Origin: Planctomycetaceae bacterium
GTDB taxonomy: Bacteria > Planctomycetota > Planctomycetia > Pirellulales > PNKZ01
Direction: 5' to 3'
NCBI GenBank assembly: GCA_016793115.1
Contig: JAEUIN010000357.1
Coordinates: 1 to 64,000 of the forward strand
DNA: 64,000 nucleotides
This document shows positions 16,560 through 24,617 of the stretch, piece after piece. Both the position numbers and the translations under genes were made by a program. Under the pieces are notes generated by a model. That model saw nothing but the letters and a program-made list of their open reading frames with translations. It was not told the DNA's origin and ran no database searches. How positions within the stretch are numbered: the stretch's first letter is position 1; every line of letters starts with the position of its first letter.

Positions 16560-17909
16560 TCAGCGAATCTTCAAGTAGCTGAGAATCTCGTCATATAGCC
16601 CGCCTTCGTTGGAGTAGAGAGCGTAGTTGCGGGCCGTGGAAAACCATTCTTTGGTGGAGGCCCGCATGCCTGAGGCGGCGGCGGCGATGTCTTTGGTGGA
16701 GAGGGGCTTGATCGCGCCGCTCTTGAGCGCTTCGCGGAGCTTGGCTTCGACGGCGATGTCGAGCGCTCCCTTGAGATCGGCGCCGGAGAGGCCGTCGGTC
16801 TTCTTAGCGAGGTATTCGTAGTCGAGTTGCTCGACCGGTTTACCTTTGCAGAGAATCTGCAGCACTTGCGCCCGGGCCGGAGCATCCGGCGGCGGAACGA
16901 AGAGAATCCGATCGAAGCGGCCGGGGCGTCGGAAAGCCGAGTCGAGATGCCAAGGCGCATTGGTCGCGGCGAGGATCAGAATGCCTTCGTTCGACGTTTG
17001 CACGCCGTCGAGTTCGGAGAGGAACTGATTGATCAGCAGCCGGCCGTGCGAGGAACGCATGTCGCTGCGGCTCGCGCCGAGCGCGTCGACTTCGTCGAAG
17101 AACAAGACGCAGGGGCGATTGCGGCGGGCCTGTTCGAACAACTCGTGGAGCTTGCGTTCGCTCTCGCCGATGTAGAGATCGAGCACGTCGTTGAGCCCGA
17201 TGGCGAGAAAGCCGGCCTTCACTTCGCCTGCCGTGGCGCGGGCCAGATGGGTCTTGCCGCATCCGGGCGGGCCGTACATTAGGATGCCGCCGCCGATGGT
17301 CTTGCCGTAGGCCTTGAACAATTCCGGGTGTTCGAGCGGGAGGATGATTTTAAGGCGAATCTCTTCCTTGAGTTTGTCCATGCCGCCGACGTCGGCAAAA
17401 CTGATCGTCGGCCGCTCGACGCTGAATTCCCCGGAGGATGAGCCCGCCTCGCCGTCGTATGTCTCGCGGAGGCGGTCGTCGGAAAGCTCGGCGTCGGCAC
17501 TCGCGCCGATGCCGAGTTGGCTGGCGAGCGAAAGATCTTCGAGCGAGGCATCTTCACGGACCGCCTCGCGGTATTGGCTGATCGCACGGCTGGTGTCGCC
17601 CGAGCGGGCGAGGAGCTTGGCGTGCAACAGCACGACCGCGGCCGGTGGGTGCGAGTCATTTAAAAGACTCTCGACGACGACCAACGCGGGGCCGTTTTTC
17701 GACTGATTGTAGTAGAGTTCGGCGAGGCCGAGTTTGAGAGCGACGTCGCTCGGGCTCCGTTGCAGCCCTTCTTTATAGGTCGATTCCGCTTCCTCGAAAC
17801 GCATCGCCGCCGCCAACTGTTGAGCGATGTGGCGGCGGAGCGGGACGTTGTCGGGGGAGTGTGACAGCGCTTCGCGGAGCGGGGCGATCGCATCGAAATC
17901 GGCTGGCAT
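16560..17909 (-). CDS. AAA ATPase of the Vps4/Cdc48-like class with N-terminal TPR region
   Basis: The 449-residue protein starts at MPADFD, where GGAG lies six bases upstream; an upstream in-frame start is weaker. Residues 5-110 are TPR-like helices. The AAA module follows, with the entry motif FADVGGMDKLKEEI, Walker A GPPGCGKT (about 212-219), Walker B LFFDEVDAL (about 268-276), sensor-1 AATNAP and the arginine-finger box FRRPGRFDR. It resembles one AAA domain of the Cdc48/Vps4 type, so it probably remodels or unfolds protein complexes using ATP. Two TPR/membrane proteins and a CoxG-like protein follow in the same direction. Confidence 0.87.
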   Translation of the reverse strand: MPADFDAIAPLREALSHSPDNVPLRRHIAQQLAAAMRFEEAESTYKEGLQRSPSDVALKLGLAELYYNQSKNGPALVVVESLLNDSHPPAAVVLLHAKLLARSGDTSRAISQYREAVREDASLEDLSLASQLGIGASADAELSDDRLRETYDGEAGSSSGEFSVERPTISFADVGGMDKLKEEIRLKIILPLEHPELFKAYGKTIGGGILMYGPPGCGKTHLARATAGEVKAGFLAIGLNDVLDLYIGESERKLHELFEQARRNRPCVLFFDEVDALGASRSDMRSSHGRLLINQFLSELDGVQTSNEGILILAATNAPWHLDSAFRRPGRFDRILFVPPPDAPARAQVLQILCKGKPVEQLDYEYLAKKTDGLSGADLKGALDIAVEAKLREALKSGAIKPLSTKDIAAAASGMRASTKEWFSTARNYALYSNEGGLYDEILSYLKIR

Positions 17910-18006
17910 GCTTAACTCCAAAGAAGGGGCTCCTACCCCGCTCATTTGAAGCGGCCGGGAAATCGAATGCAAGCGCGCAGACCGGCGACCTCGCCCGGCG
18001 GCGCCG

Positions 18007-18546
18007 TTACAGCATTCGCTGTAACAAACGCAGTAAATCAGCGGTCGTGAGAATGCCGACCGGGCGACGGTCCTCCACGATCGGCAGGCAATTGATGCCG
18101 TGGCCGAGCATCAGCTCAATGCACCGCGCGACGGTCGTGTCGGGTGAGACGCTGACGACGTCGCCGCTCATGATGTCGCGGGCGCGAAGGCGCTGGAGAA
18201 GCGACTCGTCGGGAAACTCTCCGGGGCCGAAGCAGCGAACGATGTCGCGATCGCTGACGACGCCGACGAGCAGGCCCGCATCGTCGGCGACGAGCAGATG
18301 GCGAAACTTTTTCGTGTGAACGAGCCGCACCAGTTGAATGACGCTGTCGTCGACGTGGATCGCGGTCGGCTTGGGGGTCATGACGTCGCGGACGGCGAAA
18401 CTCGCGGCGCGTGCTAGAGCGGGACTCGCCGCGGCCGAGGTCAGGGAATGCCCTGAGTCGGACGTCGCCGGGGGAGCCTGTCTTGCGACGGCCGCGCCTA
18501 CGGTTTCACGACGTCGATAGGGAACTTGTTCGGCGGTGAGCGACAT
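18007..18546 (-). CDS. Tandem CBS-domain protein
   Basis: The 179-residue protein has two CBS domains, about residues 42-95 (VRDVMTPKPTAIHVDDSVIQLVRLVHTKKFRHLL in part) and 115-172 (ARDIMSGDVVSVSPDTTVARC). Together they form one Bateman module that binds adenine nucleotides and acts as an energy or ligand sensor. The start MSLTAEQ was chosen over a GTG 32 codons upstream because the extra N-terminus is low complexity. The first 40 residues have no clear fold. It reads in the same direction as the AAA gene, 97 bases upstream of it, so co-transcription is possible. Confidence 0.85.
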   Translation of the reverse strand: MSLTAEQVPYRRRETVGAAVARQAPPATSDSGHSLTSAAASPALARAASFAVRDVMTPKPTAIHVDDSVIQLVRLVHTKKFRHLLVADDAGLLVGVVSDRDIVRCFGPGEFPDESLLQRLRARDIMSGDVVSVSPDTTVARCIELMLGHGINCLPIVEDRRPVGILTTADLLRLLQRML

Positions 18547-18771
18547 GCGGCGGATTCTCGCTGGGTTCTGGAGCGGAGCGGGGGGCCGGTTCTCCGAAAA
18601 CCTAGGTCGCAACCCCAGTTGCGGCAAATTGCGAACCTTCACGCAGCGTCGCGGTCGTTACAATCGTCAAGAGACGATGCCCGCAGGCGACCGCCGGCGT
18701 TCTTGCCACGCCGAACCGAGAACAGTAGTATTGTGTCGCTCGGCTACGAGGACCTTGCGCCTCGGCCCCCC

Positions 18772-18854
18772 GGAGGGTAAGCGAATTGGCCAGCGGTCTG
18801 ACTCGAAATCAGATGCCGGGAAACCGGTTGTGGGTTCGAATCCCATGCCCTCCG
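18772..18854 (+). tRNA. tRNA-Ser (anticodon CGA)
   Basis: The acceptor arm ggagggt (18772-18778) pairs with gccctcc (18847-18853), with one G-T wobble, and G is the discriminator. The anticodon stem tctga/tcaga encloses the loop ctCGAaa, giving anticodon CGA (serine, UCG codon). A variable arm (ccggg/ccgg) typical of tRNA-Ser follows, then the T arm gtggg-ttcgaat-cccat. CCA is not encoded. Confidence 0.93.
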
Positions 18855-18858
18855 CTTC

Positions 18859-18891
18859 AAAGCCCGCTTGCGAAAGTCGCAAGCGGGCTTT
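18859..18891 (+). terminator. Rho-independent terminator of tRNA-Ser
   Basis: aaagcccgcttgcg (18859-18872), the loop aaagt, and cgcaagcgggcttt (18878-18891) form a perfect 14-base-pair stem followed by tttgttt. It begins five bases after the tRNA. Confidence 0.93.
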
Positions 18892-19059
18892 TTGTTTGTA
18901 CTTACGACAAATCGCGGAAGAGCCTCGAGGTCGCGCGTCAGGTAAGGTTCGAGCGTGTCGGATAAGTCGGGATAAGGGAGTCGGCGACGGAACTTTCGGG
19001 GCGACGAAGCGCAAGGAATCAAGCCGGCGACGGAATTACAGCGACTCCGCGCGGCCATT

Positions 19060-19359
19060 CCCTTTTCGTGCGAGATGTGCCGCGGACGGTGTCGCATCCG
19101 GTCGACGTGGAACGATTGATCGTCCAGTTGCACGGTCTCGCCAAGGCCGGCAACAAGGTGATCGTCATTTCGCACGATCTCGACGGCGTCGCGGTAGGCG
19201 GCAAGGTGGTCGAGATGCGCCGGGGGCAAATGATGAAGGGGACAATTCATCGCCGAAGGAACACCGCTTCAAATCATCACGGCGCGGAACGGTCGGACCT
19301 CGGAGTACTTGCGACGGCGTTTTAAGGCGTCGATCACGGTCGCACCGCTTTCGAGCTAA
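19060..19359 (+). pseudogene. Decayed C-terminal remnant of a UvrA-type excision nuclease ATPase
   Basis: The frame at 19068 reads HPVDVERLIVQLHGLAKAGN and then KVIVISHDLD, which matches the UvrA segment that follows the Walker B motif (DEPTTGLH..DVE.L...L..L...GN.VIVIEH.LD). The Walker B Glu is replaced (DVPRTVSHP). The rest is split over frames: PGANDEG is readable in one frame, and IAEGTPLQIITARNGR then TSEYLRRRF in another, matching the GGTI(V)AEGTP...YL end of UvrA. The stop is at 19357-19359. At least two frameshifts and the missing N-terminal parts mean it cannot be functional. It lies just behind tRNA-Ser, which may mark an old insertion. Confidence 0.6.
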
Positions 19360-20020
19360 TTGAGTCGTATCAAGCGACGCGCAATCATTGCATCAGGCCG
19401 GGCTCGCCCGGTGCACGACATGCTCACGCTTCTGAAATCCGGAAGCCCGGCCGGGTCGCATCGAGCCTCGGCACCGCACGGCGCCGGAGCGGTGTCATTT
19501 TGCGGACACTCGGCTATGAGTCGGCGCGCGACAATTCGGTAACCCTTGTTCCGCTTGAGTCGTTGGGGGCGGTCGGCAAAAGGATGCTCCGCACTTGCGC
19601 CGTCAGGGGGCACACCGACAGACGGATGTTCTTCTTAATTCGTGCGACGACGACAAGTGCCCGCCCGCCGATCTCGCGGATCGCCCGAGGCAGCGGGCGA
19701 CCTTAATGAACCGTAAGTTTTTGCGGTTTGACTACGACAAACCTTCACTCGGCGCGAACGCGCGATCTTTCTTTAGGAAAACTAAGGAAGTTTGAATGCC
19801 CAATAGGCGAGTCTGCCGATAGTGTCGATTGTAAGAGATGTGACGTTTCAGCACGTGGTGTGAACGCGGGATGCGGCGAGGCCGCGGCTTGAGCCGCTTG
19901 GTGAGCCGCTCGTGAGGTTACTTCCGGCCAGGAACGTCCGCCGGAATGTCGCCGAACCGCACGCGTCAGCAACCGCCGACGACGTGTGGAAAACACCGCT
20001 CGATCGTAATGCCGGTAAGG
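19360..20020. other. Intergenic region without recognisable gene
   Basis: About 660 bases between the UvrA remnant and the efflux operon. Short open frames have no motifs. A small hairpin ccgggc-tc-gcccgg lies near 19398-19411. The last 200 bases should contain the promoter of the RND operon, but no clear -35/-10 pair was identified. Confidence 0.5.
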
Positions 20021-21157
20021 ATGAACAGATCCAGGATGACAACTTCCCAATTCCACCCGCTGCAACTTGCACCGGTTTTATGTCTCGTCGGCGGACTGGC
20101 GTCGCTCTGCGGGTGTCACACCTCGGAGGCGACGGGCGGTCACGAGGAGGCACACGAGCAGGCGCACACGATCATCGCCACGAGCCCGGTGCTCAAGGAC
20201 GTCGTGAGTACTCAGCAGTATGTCTGCCAGATCCATTCGCGCCGCCACATCGAGGTGCGAGCGCTGGAAGAGGGATATCTCGAAGAGATTCGCGTTAAGG
20301 AGGGGCAAGCGGTCACCAAGGGGGATCTGATGTTCAAGATCGTCCCCATTCTTTACAAGGCCAAAGTCGACATGGAAATCGCGGAGGCGCGTGCCTCGCA
20401 GATCGAATACGACAATGGTCAGAAGCTGTTCAAACAGAATATCGTTTCGGAGCAGGAGTTGGCTTTGCTGAGCGCCAAGTTGACGAAGGCCCAAGCGAAA
20501 GTGCAACTGGCTCAAGCCGAGTTGAACTTCACGAACATCACCGCGCCGTTCGACGGCATCGTCGACAAACAATACGAACAGCAAGGGAGCTTGATTGAAG
20601 AAGGCGACATGCTTTCGACGTTGTCGGACAACAGCGTCATGTGGGCCTACTTCAACGTTCCGGAGGCGCGGTATCTGGAATACATGCAAGATCCGGATAA
20701 GAAGGATTTGAGAATCGAACTGGTCTTGGCGAATCACGCCAAGTTCGCCCACGGGGGAGAGATCGGCGCGATCGAGGCCGACTTCAACAACACGACGGGC
20801 AACATCGCTTTTCGGGCCGACTTCGCCAACCCGGATCGTTTGTTGCGACATGGACAGACCGGAAAGGTCTTGGTTCATCGCACGTTGAAAAACGTTTTGG
20901 TCATCCCGCAACGAGCGACGTTTGAGATTCTCGCGCGGCGTTATGTCTACGTCGTCGGGGAAGACGACGTGATTCATCAACGCGACATCACGGTGCAGAG
21001 CGAGATGGACGACATCTTCGTGCTGAAGGACGGTCTCAAGGAGGGAGACAAGATCATTCTCGAAGGCATTCGACAAGTGCGCGACGGCGAAAAGGCGGAG
21101 TACGAATTTCGCGATCCGGCCGAAGTGCTTTCCAACCTCAAGTATCACGCGGAATAG
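20021..21157 (+). CDS. RND efflux periplasmic adaptor (membrane fusion) lipoprotein
   Basis: The protein of about 378 residues has a signal sequence ending in GLASLCGC, a plausible lipobox, so it is probably anchored in the inner membrane. The lipoyl-like half (HIEVRALEEGYLEEIRVKEG), the alpha-hairpin region (IEYDNGQKLFKQNIVSEQEL) and the beta-barrel part (NITAPFDGIVDKQYEQ) follow the AcrA/MexA order. Several ATGs are close together (20009, 20021, 20036) and none has an ideal ribosome binding site. It is the first gene of a three-gene operon with an HAE1-type pump and an outer-membrane factor. The substrate is unknown. Confidence 0.88.
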   Translation: MNRSRMTTSQFHPLQLAPVLCLVGGLASLCGCHTSEATGGHEEAHEQAHTIIATSPVLKDVVSTQQYVCQIHSRRHIEVRALEEGYLEEIRVKEGQAVTKGDLMFKIVPILYKAKVDMEIAEARASQIEYDNGQKLFKQNIVSEQELALLSAKLTKAQAKVQLAQAELNFTNITAPFDGIVDKQYEQQGSLIEEGDMLSTLSDNSVMWAYFNVPEARYLEYMQDPDKKDLRIELVLANHAKFAHGGEIGAIEADFNNTTGNIAFRADFANPDRLLRHGQTGKVLVHRTLKNVLVIPQRATFEILARRYVYVVGEDDVIHQRDITVQSEMDDIFVLKDGLKEGDKIILEGIRQVRDGEKAEYEFRDPAEVLSNLKYHAE

Positions 21158-21170
21158 CTAAGCGTCGGAT

Positions 21171-24100
21171 ATGTTCAGTAAGTTCTTACATCGACCGGCG
21201 CTGGCGATCGTCATTTCGCTGCTCATCCTGTTCATGGGCGGGCTGGCGATCACGTCCCTGCCGATTTCGCAGTTTCCGGACGTCGCGCCGCCGAGCGTAG
21301 TCGTCGCGATCTCGTTTCCCGGTGCGAGCGCGAAGATTCTGGTCGATTCGACGCTCGTGATTTTAGAGCGGGCCATCAACGGCGTGCCCGATATGCGCTA
21401 CATGACGTCGGCCGCGACCAGCGCCGGCGAAGCGACGATCATGATCACGTTCGAACCGGGTACGGATCCGAACGTCGCCGTGCTGAACGTGAATAATCGC
21501 ATTCAGATGGTGAAGAATCAGCTCCCTCCGATCGTCGAGCGCGAGGGGATCATCGTCATGCAGAACATGACGAGCATGCTGATGTACGTGAACGTGTTCA
21601 GCAAAGATCCGAAGATCGACCAAAACTTCCTCTACAATTACGTTTCCGCGAATCTGCTTCCTGAAATCCAGCGCACGCGGGGCGTCGGCCGGGCGCAAAT
21701 TCTCGGCAATCGAGCGTACGCCATGCGCGTCGAATTGAACCTCGATCGCATGCGGGCGTACAGCATCTCGTCCGCCGACGTCATGGAGGCGATTAAAGAG
21801 CAAAGTTTGATCGGTTCGCCCGGTCGGCTGGGCCAAGCCACCGGCACGCGCTCGCAGACTATTGAATACGTGCTCACCTGGGTGGGACGCTACAACAAGC
21901 CGGAGCAGTATCAAGAGATCATTCTGAGAGCCAACGAAAACGGCGAGATACTCCGCCTCAAAGACGTGGCCCAGGTTTCTCTCGGATCATCGTTTTACGA
22001 CCTGTATTCCGACATCGACGGGTTTCCTTCGGCGTCGATCGTCCTCAAGCAGATTCCCGGCTCCAACGCCGCCGACGTCATCGAGGAGGTCAAAGAGAAG
22101 CTGAAGGAAATGAAGTCGGAGTTGTTCCCGCCGGGAATGGATTATGCGATCAGTTACGACGTTTCCAGCTTTCTCGACGCCTCAATTGAGAAAGTTCTGC
22201 ATACGCTGTTCGAAGCGTTCGTGCTCGTCTCTCTCGTGGTCTATTTGTTTCTCGGCGATTTCCGCAGCACGCTCATTCCGACGCTCGCGGTGCCGGTGTC
22301 GCTGATCGGCACGTTCTTCTTCATGAGCGCGTTTGGAATGTCGATCAACTTGATCACGCTGTTTGCGTTGGTGCTGGCGATCGGCGTCGTGGTCGACGAC
22401 GCGATCGTGGTCGTGGAAGCCGTGCATGAAAAGATGCACTCCAAGCATCTCGGTCCTTACGCCGCGACTAAAGAGGTGATCGGAGAGATCAGCGGGGCGA
22501 TCATCGCCATCACGCTGGTGATGACCGCGGTGTTCGTTCCGGTCACGTTCATGCCGGGGGCGGTCGGCGTGTTCTATCGGCAGTTCGCGTTAACGATGGC
22601 CATGTCGATCGTGCTTTCGGGCGTCGTCGCGCTCACGCTCACGCCGGTGCTATGCGCTATGATTCTCAAGCCGCATACGCACGCAGGCCGGCAACGAGGG
22701 TTCGCCGGCCTGCTGAATCGCGGGATCAAGCGAATCGCCGGCTCTCATTCCGGCGTGCTGCGCGCGGTTTTCGCGGTATTGCTCGGCCTGGCGGCAGGCT
22801 ACGGCGTCTACCGGTTGCTGCATGTCGAGATCGTGCACGAACTCATCTCCGAACAATTCCCGCTGAACGAAACCCGCGAACTCGTCATCGGCGGCGTTTT
22901 GGCGGCGTTATTTATTTTGACGTTTCGCGCGGCGCTTTCGGGAAGCGAACCCGGCGAGGCGAAAAAACGCGGTCCGCTCGGCATCTTTCTGCACCAGTTC
23001 AATCGGCTCGTCGATTTCGTCACCAATGCGTTCGTCGGGCTTGTCGGTCTGATCATCACGCGGCGCATCCTCACCATGGCGATCATCGGCGGCTTCGGCT
23101 ACGGGATCTTGCTGGTCAACGAAGTGCTTCCTTCGGGGTTCATTCCGCTTGAAGACCAGGGGGTCATCTACGGGATTATTCAGACGCCGCCCGGCTCCAC
23201 GCTCGAGTACACCAACTCCAAGAGCCACGAGCTGCAGAAAATCTGCCAAGAGTTCGACGAAATCACGTCGGTGACCTCGCTGGCCGGCTACGAGATTCTC
23301 ACCGAAGGACGAGGCTCCAACGCAGGCACCTGCCTGATCAACTTGAAACCTTGGGCCGACCGGGAATTGACTTCGAAGGAGATCATTGAAGAGTTGGAAG
23401 CGAGGTGCAAAAAGATCTCCAACGTCAAACTGGAGTTCTTTGAGCCGCCGGCCGTTCCGGGGTTCGGCGCCGCCGGCGGCTTCTCGTTGTGCTTGCTCGA
23501 TAAAACGAACAGCGGCGACTACGACGCCTTCGGAAAAGTCACGGAAGAGTTCTTAGCGACGTTGGCCGGTCGTAAAGAGCTTAAGGGGCTTTTCACGTTC
23601 TTCGCCAACAATTACCCGCAGTATGAGATCATCATCGACAACGACGTCGCCATGCAGAAGGGCGTGTCGATCGGCGACGCGATGGAAAATCTTTCGATCG
23701 TCGTCGGCAGCACGTGGGAACAGGGATTCGTTCGCTTCGGTCAGTTCTACAAAGTCTACGTCCAGTCCTCCCCCGAGTTCCGCCGGTATCCCGAAGACCT
23801 GGAAAACATGTTCGTCAAGAACGACCGCGGAGAAATGGTGCCCTATTCGTCGTTCATGAAGATCGAAAAGATGCAGGGCATGAACGAGATCAACCGGTAC
23901 AACCTGTACACGACGGCGATCATACAAGGTGCGCCCGCCGCCGGTTTTAGCAGCGGTCAGGCGATCGCGGCGATTCAAGAAGTCGCCGAACGGACGCTCC
24001 CTTACGGCTACGACGTCGGTTGGCAGGGCCTTTCCTACGACGAAGCCAACAAAGGCAATACGGCGATCTACATCTTTTTGATCGTGATCTTATTCGTCTA

Positions 24101-24617
24101 CTTGGTGCTCGTCGGACAATACGAGAGCTTTGTGCTGCCGCTCGGCGTCCTCGTCTCGCTGCCGGTCGGCCTGTTTGGATCGTTCGTGATGTTGAAGGCC
24201 ATGGGACTCGCCAACGACGTCTACTGTCAGATCGGCTTGGTGATGCTGGTCGGTCTGCTGGGTAAGAATGCGATTTTGATCTTCGAATTCGCGGTCCAGC
24301 GTCGCCGCCAAGGTTTGAGCATCAAAGAGGCCGGAATCGACGGGGCGAAACTGCGCTTTCGGCCGATTGCGATGACTTCATTCGCCTTCATCGCGGGGCT
24401 GATTCCGCTGGTCCGCGCCACCGGACCGGGTGCGATCGGTAATCGCACGATCGGCGGCACCGCCGTCGGCGGAATGCTCATGGGAACGATTTTCGGGGTG
24501 CTGGTCATACCAGGCCTCTACTACCTGTTCGGCAGGATCGCCGACGGGCGCAAGCTTATCAGGGATGAACATGATGAACCGCTCAGCGAAAGGTTCGAAC
24601 ACGAAGCGTCGCATTAG
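21171..24617 (+). CDS. HAE1-type RND efflux pump (AcrB/MexB-like) with an inserted membrane segment
   Basis: At 1148 residues this is about 100 longer than AcrB. The normal features are present: first helix and LPISQFPDVAPP, the TM4 Asp pair in GVVVDDAIVVVEAVHE, and the C-terminal repeat with GLLGKNAILIFEFA. It should export hydrophobic compounds by proton antiport. The extra sequence lies at about residues 515-605, between AMILKPHTHAGRQRGFAG and FNRLVDFVTN. It contains two hydrophobic stretches (RAVFAVLLGLAAGYGVYRLL; RELVIGGVLAALFILTF). It starts 13 bases after the adaptor gene and overlaps the next gene by about 47 bases, indicating translational coupling. Confidence 0.93.
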   Translation: MFSKFLHRPALAIVISLLILFMGGLAITSLPISQFPDVAPPSVVVAISFPGASAKILVDSTLVILERAINGVPDMRYMTSAATSAGEATIMITFEPGTDPNVAVLNVNNRIQMVKNQLPPIVEREGIIVMQNMTSMLMYVNVFSKDPKIDQNFLYNYVSANLLPEIQRTRGVGRAQILGNRAYAMRVELNLDRMRAYSISSADVMEAIKEQSLIGSPGRLGQATGTRSQTIEYVLTWVGRYNKPEQYQEIILRANENGEILRLKDVAQVSLGSSFYDLYSDIDGFPSASIVLKQIPGSNAADVIEEVKEKLKEMKSELFPPGMDYAISYDVSSFLDASIEKVLHTLFEAFVLVSLVVYLFLGDFRSTLIPTLAVPVSLIGTFFFMSAFGMSINLITLFALVLAIGVVVDDAIVVVEAVHEKMHSKHLGPYAATKEVIGEISGAIIAITLVMTAVFVPVTFMPGAVGVFYRQFALTMAMSIVLSGVVALTLTPVLCAMILKPHTHAGRQRGFAGLLNRGIKRIAGSHSGVLRAVFAVLLGLAAGYGVYRLLHVEIVHELISEQFPLNETRELVIGGVLAALFILTFRAALSGSEPGEAKKRGPLGIFLHQFNRLVDFVTNAFVGLVGLIITRRILTMAIIGGFGYGILLVNEVLPSGFIPLEDQGVIYGIIQTPPGSTLEYTNSKSHELQKICQEFDEITSVTSLAGYEILTEGRGSNAGTCLINLKPWADRELTSKEIIEELEARCKKISNVKLEFFEPPAVPGFGAAGGFSLCLLDKTNSGDYDAFGKVTEEFLATLAGRKELKGLFTFFANNYPQYEIIIDNDVAMQKGVSIGDAMENLSIVVGSTWEQGFVRFGQFYKVYVQSSPEFRRYPEDLENMFVKNDRGEMVPYSSFMKIEKMQGMNEINRYNLYTTAIIQGAPAAGFSSGQAIAAIQEVAERTLPYGYDVGWQGLSYDEANKGNTAIYIFLIVILFVYLVLVGQYESFVLPLGVLVSLPVGLFGSFVMLKAMGLANDVYCQIGLVMLVGLLGKNAILIFEFAVQRRRQGLSIKEAGIDGAKLRFRPIAMTSFAFIAGLIPLVRATGPGAIGNRTIGGTAVGGMLMGTIFGVLVIPGLYYLFGRIADGRKLIRDEHDEPLSERFEHEASH

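Noticed and set aside
18859..18891. Possible attachment-site repeat at the tRNA-Ser 3' end
   Set aside because: No second copy of the tRNA 3' sequence was seen downstream in the window, and the inverted repeat is well explained as a terminator.
18536..19363. 275-codon frame spanning the tRNA-Ser gene
   Set aside because: It runs through the tRNA and its terminator. Its only meaningful part (PGANDEG) belongs to the UvrA relic.
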